DNA of 64,000 nucleotides from Yponomeuta sedellus (GCA_934045075.1 OW203738.1:8602868-8666867); one strand, 5' to 3'. Shown: positions 1-14,600, numbered from the stretch's first letter. A program made the numbers and translations. Notes: a model not told the origin generated them from the sequence alone.

Positions 1-149
1 AGAACATAAAGAACACACTGAAACATGAAATACACACATTATTATCTAAATTATCAAGACATGGTTAGCAACAACACACATGTAACATGTTATAAGCAAT
101 GCTTGTAGGTAATTAATCTTATGTTATCGCGCCAGGATTTAACATAACA

Positions 150-260
150 TTTACATACAAGCACATACATTGCTTCTGGCCCCACACTAGGATACCCTGT
201 ATCGTGGGAACCAGAAACAACGACATCACAAACATGTAAACATCCAAGACCTGGGCTTTT
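150..260. repeat. Fragment of tRNA-related repeat family B
   Basis: Shares the words ACTAGGATACCCTGTA and the following ACCAG...ACAAACAT segment with copies at about 6790-6990 and 21425-21610. In the 21.5-kb copy the far end reads, on the minus strand, like a tRNA-derived head (GATCTAGCGGTTA as an A box, GGTTTGATTCTC as a B box). This copy lacks that head. Confidence 0.5.
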
Positions 261-1120
261 TATTCATTTAAATCCACAGCATCTAGTATCTACGGGATAA
301 TTAATGAATATAATATGTATAGGTAACCGATCTATTTTATATAAGTAATTCAACAATGGACATTCATGAAAACAAATCCATGTCTGTGTGTCTATTTTTC
401 TGAGTACTTACTTCACCTTTGATGGAGGTTGGAGTCAATTCTATGCGTCCATTGCAAATCAAATTTTATTGTACATAAATTTTCTACCCCTAAGTTTACA
501 CCTACATTTCGTTTCAACAAAAAAATCAAGTCAAGAAATTGACTGATATTTCTTCAATTGACAGACATTGGTTTCTTAGTTTTAAATATTCTATCAACGT
601 TTGTTCGAATGTAGAACAAGCTAAAACGAAATATAGAACAGAGCATGAATTAAAAAAGCTTAACACGTCACGAAATAAAATGACGGTAAATATAATTATA
701 AAAATAGTAACTACTCACACCTGCATAAATATTATCGGAAGTCGCATGGAAAAGTACCAGACACGAGTTTTCAAAACGATAATTCATATACTATGTAAAT
801 AACTTAATGAGTAGTCAGAATAATAAGCTGGTTACAATTAAAATTATTTATCCCTTTTAGATTACTCATTTGTACGATCAGCTGTTAGTATATAATTATG
901 ATCGCGTAGTTCCAATACAAAAAAGAGTTTATTCTATTAGGCCATGATGTCACAGAACAGTCCGAAGGCTGTGGCAATAGTAGTCTTTTATTGTTCTAGA
1001 AGTTTGCAATTTTAGCACTATTTTATTTGCCACCCACTTATAGAATACGAAGTACTGTGAGGGGAGACAGTTTTTACTTTTTTTTTAATTTTATTTATTT
1101 GTAAATTAAATTAAATTAAA

Positions 1121-1162
1121 ATTAACTTGTGCTGTGGGTTTTGACCCACAGCACAAGTTAAT
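1121..1162. repeat. Perfect short inverted repeat (19-bp arms, 4-nt loop)
   Basis: ATTAACTTGTGCTGTGGGT is followed by a 4-base loop (TTTG) and its exact reverse complement. There is no T-run or gene context for a terminator. It matches other tight hairpins in this window. Confidence 0.85.
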
Positions 1163-2503
1163 AAATATTCACTTTCTTTAACTAATCGTGTTATACAAGT
1201 AACGTGAACTCTTTTTCGTCGGCATGAGCTGGGAGTGGTCAATGGCATATAAATTTCTTTGCCAACTTTCATCTTATTAACCAACTTCAGCAAACGAGGT
1301 TACTCAATTCGGCGCATATATTACTTTCTTCCTCCTAATAATTAACAGAATTATACGATAATTTGTGATGTATTTCACAGTTTGATTCATAATTGCCATA
1401 GCCTTCGGCCTGCAAAGGATTGCTGTGGTACATTAAATTATTTCAAGACTTTAGCTTTAAATTTTGACAGCTAGTAACATCATTGCTTCTGCATACGAAG
1501 CAAACTAAGAAAAAAAGACCAAAAAAGTATAGAACAAAGTACAGTAACCACATGCATTATTTCGTAAATAATAAGGAAACAGTAAAGGTAAAACAGAGAA
1601 CATTGTAAGAAACAATTCAGACCAAAAACAAGTCCACACAAGTCATAATCTTGACGACCAACACCCATAGAAATGAATGAATGAAATGATAGGGGGAAAA
1701 ACCAGCGTGAAAAAAGAGTAAATGGATGAATGCAGTCGCAATGGTTAAATACTCGTGTTATAAGCCAATTGTTAGATGTTAATGATAATATCGATCTCAA
1801 ATATTAATCAATTAGTGTTATTAAGTCCCAAGCCACAACAATACTTTTGTATTCGCCGTTCGAACGCTCTTGTTTAGAAACAGTCAAAAGCTTTAAGGGA
1901 AACATAAACCGAATCAGAACAAACTATCGTGACGTCGCTTTTTTGCAAATTTTACACGCGAAATATTTGATACTGCCATAAGCTGTCTTACTGCGGACCT
2001 CTTATTATTCTTTGTCCTTCCATAATTCTACATCCACAATATACATATATAACTCATGTATGTATATTTGTCTGTTTCTTAATTTGAAATGTATGAACCG
2101 ATTTAAAAGTGTGGTGCCATTTTATTACTTATATCATCAATGAGCTACATAATATAGCCAAAACAATAGTCTTTTGTTTTTGGGTGTAATCTAGGTACGG
2201 CATAGAAGCGATACGGTTTGTACGGTTTGTCTTTTTCGGTAATGTTAAAAACAATGTCATCCCAATCTAAGTTTGCAATCACATAATTTAAAACAGATAT
2301 AGAATCTTTATTTTCGACATTATAAAAATAGAGCTGATAAGAATGGAGTGTATTGTATAAACTGAGGTTCGTCCTAAAGGAAGATGCAGGATGCAGAGAC
2401 CCGTACCCCAGCCGTGGGGATATACAAGGGTTGACATCGATCGTCCTAAAGATGAAAACCAATCTAAGCAAGAGCTTTCTTAGGCGCACTGTCCACTTCG
2501 AAC

Positions 2504-2684
2504 CTGGGTTCATGGCGTAATAGAACTCGCCCCACTCGTCCATCCAGACTTCGGCAACTCGGCCCGCGTTGTGCAGCACGATGTTCTGGACCCCACCGGG
2601 GAAGGAGTAGGGCGACTTGTCCCGGAACACGTGTCCCACGTGCGAACAGGGAACTATTTCGAGCCGACCGCCGCACTGCCACAC
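2504..2684 (-). CDS. Pgant5: Pgant5 coding exon 8 (end of catalytic domain)
   Basis: 181 bases, acceptor AAAG and donor GTTCGA. It starts VWQCGG, contains [12 protein letters not shown] and AEVWMDEW, and ends AMNP plus one base of the next codon. The donor is not an ideal consensus, but read-through leaves GalNAc-transferase similarity at once, so the exon end is placed here. The frame happens to stay open downstream to about 2145; that extension is judged intronic. Confidence 0.9.
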
Positions 2685-5600
2685 CTTTGCGTCGGAAGGA
2701 CGGTTAATATCTTGCCCGGCATAGCTTGACCAAATGTCTCGTGTATTCACTTTACTTTGCGTACCACAAAACAGCGTTGACATAACCCCGATTTATCGTA
2801 TACTAACAAGCTTTTAAAAACCTATCTAAAGGCTAAAAATTCCACCCATGCCGGGATTCGAACCCGCGACCTCTGGCTAACCGTGCCAGCGCTCTCCCAA
2901 CTGAGCTAATGGGCGACTCAACGGCATCAGTGAAATTTCGAACCTCTTTGCATGTGATGCAAGTTACTTCAGCCAGATGTAGACGCTGCCTGTACGTAAT
3001 ACAGAGAATATTGTAATAACACTCTATGTAATGCAGTTTAAGTTGGAACTTTCATTTATGGCAGAGTATTCAAATTACACTTGAGGAGTATATTTTTATA
3101 AATATCACTCTTAGTGCTTTGTTATTTCACCGAAAAAAAAATAAGAATCTTAAGAGAGGTGGGATCCGTCGACATCTCACCAAGCGGTAGGCGGGGTCTT
3201 AATTTGGAATCTCACACCGCACGTAATCAAAGGACGTCCGTCTCCGTTCACAGTTTATTTCGTGTAAACTTCAACACTATCCATACCCGGAAGCTCATCT
3301 CGAGGTTCTCGCCGCCCCAGATGTCCATTCCCTGGTCGTAGGAGCCGATCTTGTAGAAGTAGTCGCGGTCGATGGAGAACAGACCGCCTGCCATCGTGGG
3401 CGTTCGGAGCGGAGCCGTGCGGTCGCCGCCGCGCCGCGTCATCTCACGCTCCGGGACTCTGTACCTGCGGGATTAATTGAATATGAAATGAAAAGGTTTT
3501 TATTCAAAGTAGCGCAGATACTGCGGCTTATGAATGTTACAAGTCAAACTAGGTGTCCATTTCAAAATCTATATCATTTTCATCAAAAACTACAAACTGT
3601 TTATTTTTAGTATGTACATTGTGTTGGCTTCCTGCAGTTTTAAAGTTGCTAACATTTTTTCTGAAGTCAAAAAAATATTTTAGTTTAAGTTCTGACAACT
3701 GACTCCTTACCGACTTGAAAATAACAATAGAAAACCATTATTGTCAAGGTCAGCACTGAGAAGGTTTGCAAAAAGAATTTGGATTCTGTTGAACGTCAAA
3801 ATTCAATGATAGCCTTTTAAATTTTAGCCAATGTATGCATGTATAATCCTTTCCAAAGAACACCATTACATGTCGTGGGCCTAGACACTGTTAATGTATT
3901 GTAATACAATGACAACTGCCAGAATGAGACGATTTCATTTAATTTCTGTTTTAGGTATAGTCCCTCACACTTAGGATGTGTGATATCATATATAAGGTGA
4001 TACATATAAATAATTTTAACATAGCAACGACGGCCTTGATAAATTTCGAACTTCATTTAGTGCCATGGGTTAGCGCGCATAATAGTATCTGTACGGTCTT
4101 TTACTCAAGTTTTATAAGATTCATCTGAAAACCGTTATTTTTATTATTAACAAATAAAAACACTGATAATTTAGAAAACATTTTCGCGTATAAACCTTTG
4201 TTGTAGATGTGAATCTGTGTTCCCAAGCAAGCCATCGGCAATTGTCTCACAAGGCGTGGAACGTTATTGTCCGCCAGTAACAAAGAGGGCAAAATTATAT
4301 TATAACAATACTAAAACCAAAACACGAAATGTGTCACTCAAGAAGACGTGAGAAAGACAATAAAACATCTCTAAAGATGAGTCATGAATATATTTCAGGG
4401 ATCAATGGTGTTTTTTTGCTGTTACGAAATGAGACTGGAACAAATATTTTGAACAACTGCTTCAGCAGCAAATTATAGCGTGACGGCCTCTATTAGATAT
4501 AGGGCACCATCCATAAAATACGTCACACGTTAAGGGGGAGTGAGAGGGCGATGAAGTGTGACATTGTGTGACAGGGGGGTGGGAGGCTTCTTAAATTTCG
4601 TGACGTCACATTTCCAAATCTACGTATTAAAACAACTTTACACTATTAACGGACATTTGCAACTCTTGATATAAAACTAATTTAGTAACTGCTGTTTGAA
4701 TGCAATAATTTCTAAATGTAAAATTAGCTAATATATGACGTCACACTAGGAAGGGGGGGAGTCCCACAAATATGATCAGTTGTGACAAGGCGGGGGAGGG
4801 GTAAAAAAATCACGTACTTTATGGATAGTCCCTAGGTAGCTCCAATATGGACATTGAACGTAAACAAAAATGAATTCTCAATTCGATTAAGTATTTGGCA
4901 TTCAGACCGCTAATAAGTATAATAAAATTGCAATTAATGCCAGGATCTATTTGATTACATGAACAATTAGTGAGTTTGAATTTCACATTCCAATCCTATA
5001 ATTACTTTAACATTAACTACATTTTGATGTGATAGATGGCGCTTATTTAATTCACATTTTCTCACATTTCCTCCCTACACAAAAATTAAGGGTTATATTT
5101 ATTTTTCTCGCCTACTTTATAGAAGTAAAGGCGTAGTTTAGAAAGAGTTGTGAGGTAGGAAACCCATTTTAGATTTAGGGATCCGCTTGCAAAATATTAA
5201 GCTGAATTAACTGCAATAAAGGAGTGATTCTGTTTTTGTTTTGTCTCATCATCATCAACCCATAATGTACCCACCGAGGGGCAAGGGTCACTTTCCTAAG
5301 GAAGGTAAGATAAGTGTCTTATGTTATCTGTGGATAAGGCAAGGCTTGTTTGGTCTAATCATAATCAAACATTAATTCGCGACTTTTGCAGGTCTAAATC
5401 CAGCAGTAACTCGTACCAGTCAAAACTAGCCGCTAACCACTCACCATCTAAAGTTAAGCTTCCAGTTGAAGCCGCCCCACGTACTGTCGGAGGCCTGGAT
5501 GTACTCGAAGGTGGTGTCTGAGATGACGTCGATGATGGGGCAGACCACAGTAGTGCGGTCCTCCACTATCCTCGCCAGCAGAGGCTCCAGCCAGCCCTCT

Positions 5601-8600
5601 AGAAGAAAAGTTACAAAATAAATATTATTTTTTATGAAACCTAATAAGGATAACCTGTTAGCGTTAAGTTCGTCTTTGTACTTTTTAATTTGTTATTTGT
5701 CCATTTTTTCTCCAAAATGGTCTAGATTGAATTACAACGTTCATTAAGCCGCAGTTTCTGCGCTAATAAAATATTTTCATTTCATTATTCACACAGTACG
5801 ATCAGTAGATCCACACAGTACGATCGCTTGTCCTGGGCCCAATTTAGGATGGGTCCAATGTTAATCAAAGTCTTCACATTCATTCCTAAACTATTACCTA
5901 CCTACTCGAGACTGGATACAGAGAACCGTTAAAACACAAGTTTGTTAGTATAACTTTTGATGTTTCTATGCTCATAAATTGTCCTACCTGTTGGATGACA
6001 AATGGTAAACACGAAGGTAATTATAAATGTCAAAACAAAATAACAATAACAAAATTATCTTATCTCTTAAGACTTTTAAGCAAATATTTATGAGATAAAA
6101 GAGTCACATATATTAGTGCTATTTAACTAGACCTTTCTTGTTCTATGACCTAAATATCCTTTGCAGATGATTTATGCAGTGTTTATTGAGCATTTACACT
6201 GTAAATGCTCAATAAACACTGCACAAAATGCCTGAAATGCCGTTCAAAAAATGTGAAAAGTACACTTTGTTCCAAAATGTCTACTATAGTATGAAGTGGT
6301 ATGTAGTAGAATGTACTATAACATGAAGGATTATTTAGAAGACAATGCTGTTTGGAATGAAAGCCAGAATGCATGTGCTCTATGTTTTAAAATAATTATA
6401 TACTGTTAATTAAGGACTAAATTACGAGTTTTATATCCATTTTTTTTTCTAATTCATTTCAATCAAATATTGAAATGGACGCCTAGTTTAACTTGTAACG
6501 TTTATTAAGTCACAGTTTCCTACTTTGAATAAAACTTTTTCGATTTGATATTGAGGACACCCCGTTCGCATAGTTGTCATGTGTGGGCGCCAGGGTCCTC
6601 TCCTGCTGGTCGAAGTTTAAAGGAACCCGGCTTGGTCATTTGTAGTGCATCCCTCAGTGATAAGTCGCTTCCACGAATCTTGTTAATATTTCTTTAGTTA
6701 CCCAATAGCACAGGGTACCCTAGTTTGGGTATCACCGGGACAAAAATTATTGGGTTGTGTGGAAGTCATTAAATAGAGCGTTCTGATACAGCGCGCATTT
6801 AAATGTAATACCTGTATAACTTCCACATAACACGATCACTTGCCCTGGCCCTAAACTAGGATACCCTGTACTATGGCAACCAGGTTAGGACGTTACAAAC
6901 ATAGAAATACACCCAGACTGAGGCCACTTCTACAAACATACGGCGGCCCCCAGTGGGAATCGTACCCACGGCTTGATAATCAAATATTATACTAATCCAA
7001 CGAGCAAGTCAATATTGTACGTTATACAGGGTGCAATTTCCATTGCCGGGTCACATCGAGTTAAGGAAGTCAACCCACGCAGATTGGTCCAATTAATTCG
7101 CGTAACGAGTTCCATTACCGCCGCGCCAATGGACGGTAAGGCACAAAATATCTGCTACAGAAGTTTGGATCAGTAGCATCGCGGGCGAACCTACGACAGA
7201 TCTGATGAAGGTGCCTAAACCACATAATTTTTTTTAGAAAACGATACGTGGTAGGTCATTTGTGGCCACTATCGAAAAAAATTTAAATGGTAGTTTAGTT
7301 GCTGTTGATATAAACTCCGCTATAGAGTGAATATACTAGAAAGCTTATATGTAATATCTGCCTCGTTTTCGCTTAGAGGCAGAGGCCAAATGCGAGCCAC
7401 GCTTAGGCATAAGAAGTCTGCAGCTTTGATGTACCAAGAGATACTTGATACTACAAGAGATTCCTGAGTTTCAAGGTGTCCAAAGGTGTACTGGAAGCAC
7501 TTATCTCTAACCCCCTTATTCATAATGGTCTGCTAACATAAAGCATTGCTAATTCTCGCTCTGTCTTATTCTTTTGACCTAATAATATATTGGCCTTTTT
7601 TGCATCTACTTAATGAGATGATTTATACAGCGTCCAGTGGTATATTCACTCACACTAGATGGGTGAAGGGACCACTCCGACGCTGAAGTGCCTAGGACAT
7701 GGTTTTATAGATGGTGTAGGCTTGCCCAGCACCTATTGACCTAAGCCAGAATGAAAAAGAACACTCTTTAGCAGCTGTTTTAAGTTAGCGGACCATTATG
7801 AATAGGGGTTATTCGCTAAAAAGACAAAACTGTGTAAGTTATATGTAGTAAGTACACTTCTTCTTCAGGCTATATTATGTAGTCCACTGCTGGACGTAGC
7901 TCTCCCCTAATGAGCGCCATAGCGCCCTGTCTTCAGCTTGCCGCATCCAGCATCTGCCTGCAGTTTTTCGCAGATCGTCATCCCACCTGGTCGGAGGGCG
8001 TCCTACACGTCTGCCGAGCCGCGGTCTCGGTATCTTTAGTAAGTACACTAAACGGGTCTAATTGCGATTCTTTATTAAGTAAAATTTTGTGAATATTTTA
8101 TTTTTGTAGTTAAAATGTGAAAAAAAAATTGCTATAAATAATCGCCATTAGACCCGTTTAATGTATAAACTATGTATGAGCTTCGCAAGTCATAAAAAAA
8201 CTAAAGTGGTCAAATAGCATTAATTACTTACTATCATAATGGGCCTGATGATAATAGTAAGCAATTAATGCTACCAATAAATCTGTGTCAGCAATAAGTA
8301 TGGAATTTAACAGCTACTACACGTTAGGATTCCGACAGGATTTCGTGCGTGTATTTTTTTATGTAGCCTGTAACCAATTTCAGGCGCAGAGATGTTTAAA
8401 CACCTTAGACACTGAGGTTTCCTCGCGATGTTTTCCTTCACAGTTAACGAATGCTATTGCTACTATAACTTCACAAATGTGCAGAACTTAGAAAACAAAG
8501 TCATTGGTACATGCCTGCACTGGGAATGGAATCTGGGTCTCTGGCTTCCGAGTCCTTTGTTCTACCCACTGGCTACGTGCGTGAAATATAGGGGCTGATC

Positions 8601-11600
8601 TTCTGGTACAGAAAGTGTTTTGCACAAGGCGGGATTGGATTACGTGAGATGAACGAGTTTAGTTCTTTCCTTTAGTCAATCGCGTAACTTCATGCATGAA
8701 ATCGATTGATAACAACGACACCTGCCATGGCTGCCGAAAAACAAAGTGATACCTTCAAATCAGCTAGCCTAACACAGGGAGTTTGCTTGCTAATTTCTCG
8801 TACACTAACCATTTATTTTGTTAATCTAGATACTGCACGGTATTCTAACAACTGTCAGTTGGCGTGGCGAAAGTGCATACCAACATCTGTTAATTAAATC
8901 ATATTGTTGTGTGCGAGAAACCGAAGGGTTACACCCCACCGGGTTTTACAGACAAATCTGTTAATTTTTTTAGTATGACGAGTAAGCTCTTTTCTTTTTA
9001 TTTAGTCTTCTTTTGTTACTGCAGGGCAAAGGGCTCCCCCTTTCAAACCAAGATTTTCGGACCTTTGCCAACTCTAACCACTCGAAGAATAGTACATTTA
9101 TATTTTTTACCTGACCTTGGAAATTACAATAGAAAACCATTGCTAAAGATCTTAGGAGGCTAGTACACCAATACAACGTAACTATTAAACATAACTGGTT
9201 TTAAGCTAATTGCCTGGCCTATTAAGATTGTCACAGCGTGCACATTTGTTAGTGTTTAAGTCAACAAAATTTTATGTATAATATAATAAATCTATAATAC
9301 TAAACTACTAAGTTAAAAAAACCTAAATTAAATTTTATATTAAAAACTACTCTATTTTTTCCTAATTCTAATCTCATATGACAGTAAAGGAAGACGGAAT
9401 CTAAGGTTGGAACGTTTTATAACTTTTATAATAATAAATAAACTCTGGAACGACTTCAGGTGTGGTTTTATTTGTAGAATTGTAGTAATATTAACAGAAA
9501 ACTGGATAAAAACGGATAAACGGAGAAGCAGGTAAAAAGTCAGATCTGGTCAAAGGGTAAAGTAGTAGTGATGAAAAATGAGGGAAATCGAAGAATGTGT
9601 GACGTAATTTAAATATTTGAAAATGATAGATAGAAAAAGAATTAAAAATGGTGTGAAGAGGTTTGCACCGTTACAAGGTATTGCGTGGATACTGTCACAA
9701 ACGGTAACCATTAGTATACCAAAATAGATTAAAGATCCCATGGCCTTATTTCATCGATGCATGGTTTACTACGACAATTTATTCTGTGTACATTGCAAAG
9801 TCGATTAACCCACAGACTAACCTACGCAATCTCCATCTAAACCTCATAATAAATATGAAGTGGTTCGTAAAACTACATGAAACGCGGCCCAGATAAGTCT
9901 CTTTGAGGACGACGAGTTGAACGTATTTGCCGTTATAATCACATCACAATCGAAGTCGCTAAACGTTTAGTGTGAATTCGTGAAGTTGCCACGAAAAAGA
10001 CGACAAAGTACAGGAACGCGGAGGGATGAGTTCATTTAGCCCAGTGATTCTTGAAAATACAGATTCTCAGCTAAACTGGGCCGCTGATTGACACCACTAG
10101 GTCAACAGAGTAAAGTTGAAAGTCATCAAACACGTCTAGGCCCGGTGTAGCGTGAATAACACTGTAATTACTTTCCATTCCCATGTCGGACTCATGTTAG
10201 TATGTTCATGTTAGTAAGCTAATTTTGGAAATAAAGACAATACTCCATAAAACTTCTATAAAGCTTTTTTTCAAGACAATAACACGACTGGTGAGTATAC
10301 TTTCAAGGAGACCATGTTTGTGGAATATAGGAAGATGTTCTGTAGGGGAATGGACGTTCAGGCAAGCAGACAAAAAGACTACCGATAATACCGATAAAAC
10401 TAAAATGGGGAACGGGTTTATTTTTTGACGCTAACTTCTTAAGTATTGAAGGCTGATTTTTGATTGAAATGTTGGTTGCCACCAGCACTGACGTAGACCA
10501 TTACGGGCCGACTAGACTTTCTGCCAATAAAACAAAAAGTAGCTGTGGACTTGTGGTCATTGGTGATGCTTGTCATCTAGGCGCACGTGCCGGGCCAAGA
10601 TGTCAGCCGGCCAGCACCGGAAACATATTTAGGAATAGTCTGTTAGCTTTTAGAATATACCTAGGGCTCTAGAGTAGGCTTCGATTTTCGCCGGTTTTCG
10701 TACTGATGATCGAGTTCTGATTTCAAAATTAAGTGTCATATTAGTTCCGATATTTCTATTACACGAATATATCCGATAGTAGCCGAGGTATATTCTAAAA
10801 GCTAACAGACTATACTCAATTCCGGAATCACTTAATTGAATATAACTTAAGCCTATCGAGCGTTTTTGATACCCTCGCTTTTATATTCCAGGAATATTAC
10901 AGAACTATAACAGAAACACACAACTATTTTGTGTTTAGACGGAAAACTTGGAGACTTAAGGACTTTGAAAAGACTAAGTTTGGAGTTTTTTTGTCCATTT
11001 TTTCTTCTAAATGATCTAGATTTTGAAATAGACACCTAGTTTGAATTGTAACGTTCATTAAGCCGCAGTTTCTGTGCTACTTTGAATAAAACCTTTTCTT
11101 TTCATTTCACTTCTCTTCAATCAGAAAATTACTATCATCGCGGGGACCTAAAGTAGCTGCCGCACAACGTTATAATGTTAAGGTTTTAATTACATAAGTA
11201 CGTTTGCCATTTCGTATTATAATGTGTCGACGTATTTTCGCGCCAGCTTGGAATAAAGCAATCTGTTTACAATTGTCGTGTAGGTACTACTGTCATGACA
11301 ATGTAAGTTCGTGAGTACATTTACGTTTATACCTACTCTTTTAGTGTGAGTTCCGTAGTATTAACTCTCAACACGGGTCAATGTGTTTTTTCACAGTTCG
11401 CTGACCTAGATGACGTACTCTACATTTGGAAGCAATCGACTCGGTTCTTCTTTCTTGTCATTTTTACTTTTTGTACCTACTAGCCACTTTTTATTTACAC
11501 CTTGGAAGAGAGTTGTGTTGATATCTACTAGATTCTAGTCATAACAGTTTCATTGTATTTTAATTTATATTTAGCTTTTACCTCCCATTTCAGCCAGATC

Positions 11601-14600
11601 AAGATATCGTATCGTAATATCGTAATTAAAAAATTATTTCACAGCTTAAAAATAATTCATTTTTTCTGCTTCTATACTCATTAAGCTACGAGGGGTGATC
11701 AAAAAGTAGTGAGAAGGACATACTCTTTGGTAAGAAAACGAATACTGGCAGGCATAGCGCAGATACATATCAGAATGAATATCTTGTAAATACTAATAAA
11801 GAATGAAAATCTTCGATTCTCTTTTGTTTTTTTTTCTGAATGTAGTCATTTGTTTGCTTTGTGGTCGGCTCGTGTTCTCGAAAATGAACGAAGAATTACG
11901 AAGAAAAACGAAGTGCAAGCCGTTATCAAATAACGACGCAAGAGATTCATTGCGATTTGGAGGCAACATTAAGAGAGTCTGCTCCGCCGTATTCCACTGA
12001 CGCAAGGTGGGCTTCTCAATTTCGAGTAGGGAGAACGAGCACAGAAGACAAACATCGTTGCGGCCGTCCATCGACCTCAGTCACCCAAGAAAATGTTGGG
12101 AATGTCGAGAAAATTGTATTGAGCGATAGAAGAGTTACCATCGATACTTATTCAAAAAACATATGGATAAACATTTCATATGGAAGTATTCAATCCATAT
12201 TGAAACAATCTTGATCAAGATGGGTGCCGAGAATGTTAACCGACATACAGTCAGAAACAAAATCGACTTGACATTACGAAGATATTGTTGAACAAGTTAC
12301 AAGAAGATTCTGAAACTTTTTTGTCTCGTTTCGTAACAATGGACGAAACCATGTATCGTCCATTGTTACGAAACGTCCATCATTTTGATCCAGAGACAAA
12401 ACAGCAATCTTCGCAATGGACACGGCCATCATCACCGACCCCGAAGAAGTTTCGTGCCGTGCCATCGGCTGGCAAAGTTATGGCCTCAATATTTTGGGAC
12501 TCAGAAGGGATATTGTTCATTGATTACCTGGAGCGTGGAACCACTATTATACAGGCCAATATTATGCAGCTTTAACTGCCAAGTCGAAGAATGCCATCAA
12601 AGAGAAAAGGAGAGGAAAACTTCGAAGCGGCGGCGGCGTGCTGTTTCATCACAACGACGCACCAGCGCACAGGTTGGCAGTTGCGATGGCTGCCATTCAG
12701 CAAGCTGGCTTCGAATTGGTTGACCACCCAATTCTTATTTACCAGATCTGGCACCTAGCGATTTTTATCTGTTCCCCAAATTGAAAGGATACTTAAGGGG
12801 AAACAGGTACGAAGACAATAACGAGGTGATGGATGCCCTGGAGAGGTTTTTGCAGGTAGAAGACAAAACTTTTTTCTTGAAAGGCCTTGAAGCCTTGGAA
12901 AAGAGCTGGACTCGGTGTTTAGAGAGACTCAGTAGACACAGTAAACAGAATTAAAATATAATGACCATTAATAACTTAAAAAATTATTAAGTTATTAATG
13001 GTCATCAATTTTTATAGGTACTTTTCTTTTTCCAACGTCATAACATGATACTGGCCACTTTTCGCCAAGCCTACTTACCGGTGCACTCGCAATGCGCGTC
13101 CAAGAAGGTGATGACGTCACCGAGCACGTGTTTCGCGCCGAGCAACCGCGCGCGGATCAGCCCGGAGCGGGTCTCAGTGCGGAAGAGCCGCGTCGATACT
13201 GGCAGGGTCTTGATATATTCCTCCAGTTTCGCGCCGAGGTGTTCTGGGACAAATAAAAAAAAATTAAAATCCTACTATCAAGTTGCAAATGTACTTTATT
13301 AAAAACCTATTTGAGGCCAAAAATGTACTTTATTGAACACTGGAAAAAACAACAAATACAAAATAATTACATTACATTACACTTTACACTATTACATTAC
13401 ATTAATGGAAAATTTTATTGCAAATCACTTAATTTGTTGTTCTTACATTCGAAGAACATTGTATTACCTAAGTAAGTTCTAATTACGAACACATTCTAAT
13501 TACCAATAAAATAAAAATATGATGTCTTAACAAATTAATAAAATGTAACCAAATAAATCACAGTATCAATAACATCGTCGTCAGGTTATACTAGTCCACT
13601 GCTGGACATAGCCCCCCACCCGCGGGAAGAATTTGGGTTGGTGCTATTCTCTAGGCCGACACCACACAGCAGATATAACATCGCCACATATAAAATTGTA
13701 CATAAATGTATTTCGTAATAGTACGTACAATAGTACAAATTTTCTTGTATATTATCTTTTGGTGTTTATAAGCAACTTGTTTCAGAAAGGTGATGTAGAA
13801 TTGTAGGGTCCTACTCATCCATATATTTAACTTTTGTTATGGGTGGAGCAACGCTGAAGTTAAAAAGCTGTTTCATCCTGATTTCAATACCGTTCTAGAA
13901 AATGTATGAAGCAGCTGAATTGTTTGCGATTTGAGTTGGTGCTTAAAAGTGGTTTGTATTGATAAACGAAATAACATCAGTCCTTAAGTTTTACAGGATC
14001 TTTTCTGAAGCTGCGGCTGCTGATGATTCTCTATTCGGATCACTATAACATTTTCGGTTCACTATTTTTTCACGAGCATTATGATTATTGTGCCATTTCA
14101 GTCCTGATAACACGGCAGACGTAATATACTTTTGTCTACTTCTAAGCGAGACTGTAATGCTAGAGGCTAAAAGGATTCACAACGCTGTAAGCAAGAAATA
14201 AATACACCTGTTGTTATTTAGCCCTGCGGGTCAGACAACCTTTCCCTGTACCTCGTTAGCAATGCAATACCTAAAGCACCGATCACAGAAAAAACGAACT
14301 CTTCAAAACGAACACATTGACCCAGAAACAACCTAAACCCTTATTGTGTTCCCCAGATTGGCATCCACCGCGGAGCTACACAAGGCCTTACGTAGCTAAC
14401 AGCGTGACGCGTAAAACAATGGGTTTTCGACCGATAAGCTAATAAAAACCTGTGTAACGAACAACTTCAAATAAATACGCCAGAAGTGTAGCTCTGTACT
14501 CCTAAATTACACACATTGTGAATTTATAGAAGCGTACAAATATTAAACGTATAGAAGTTAGAAGAGATCTCTGTTAGAGATAAGTGCGCCTTTGAAACAA

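Larger units (their letters stand above)
1..2503. other. Pgant5 intron or downstream DNA without recognised exon
   Basis: AT-rich DNA. It holds a fragment of a tRNA-derived repeat around 150-260, a perfect hairpin at 1121-1162, and a short piece around 2385-2445 of the repeat that carries the words GGGGCACGGGTCTCTTCC, on the minus strand. No lectin-domain exon of Pgant5 could be found, and open frames here have no family resemblance. Confidence 0.6.
11695..13020 (+). pseudogene. Decayed mariner-family transposon
   Basis: The left end AGGGGTGATCAAAAAGTAGTG resembles a mariner terminal repeat. Translation in shifting frames gives mariner transposase pieces: GRPSTSV near 12058, VTMDET near 12337, [13 protein letters not shown] near 12383, [15 protein letters not shown] near 12470 and HHNDAPAHR near 12650. 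Frameshifts and stops break it throughout, and an inverted duplication at 12327-12375 disrupts the region after the first catalytic Asp. No matching right terminal repeat was found. It lies in a Pgant5 intron, antisense to the gene. Confidence 0.85.
5599..13078. other. Large Pgant5 intron (exons 5 to 6), repeat-rich
   Basis: Contains 3'-end fragments of a LINE-like family (about 5660-5790, 6420-6550, 10985-11110: CATTAAGCCGCAGTTTCTG followed by an ATTTC-type tail), tRNA-related repeats (6705-6990, 8380-8570), hairpins at 6176-6222 and 8215-8273, an RTE fragment at 7859-8031 and a decayed mariner at 11695-13020. Nothing recognisable was seen in 8900-10980 apart from anonymous AT-rich DNA. Confidence 0.6.

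Noticed and set aside
1480..1800. 106-codon hydrophobic frame on the minus strand
   Set aside because: Low-complexity Phe/Leu-rich translation of AT-rich DNA, with no family resemblance and no splice or codon support.
2145..2503. Open frame extending Pgant5 exon 8 by about 120 codons
   Set aside because: GalNAc-transferase similarity stops at the donor GTTCGA; the extension lacks the lectin-domain pattern and holds a family-A repeat, so it is intron read-through.
4500..4640. CRE-like GTGACGTCAC enhancer site
   Set aside because: The palindrome lies within a MITE copy and has no gene-specific context.
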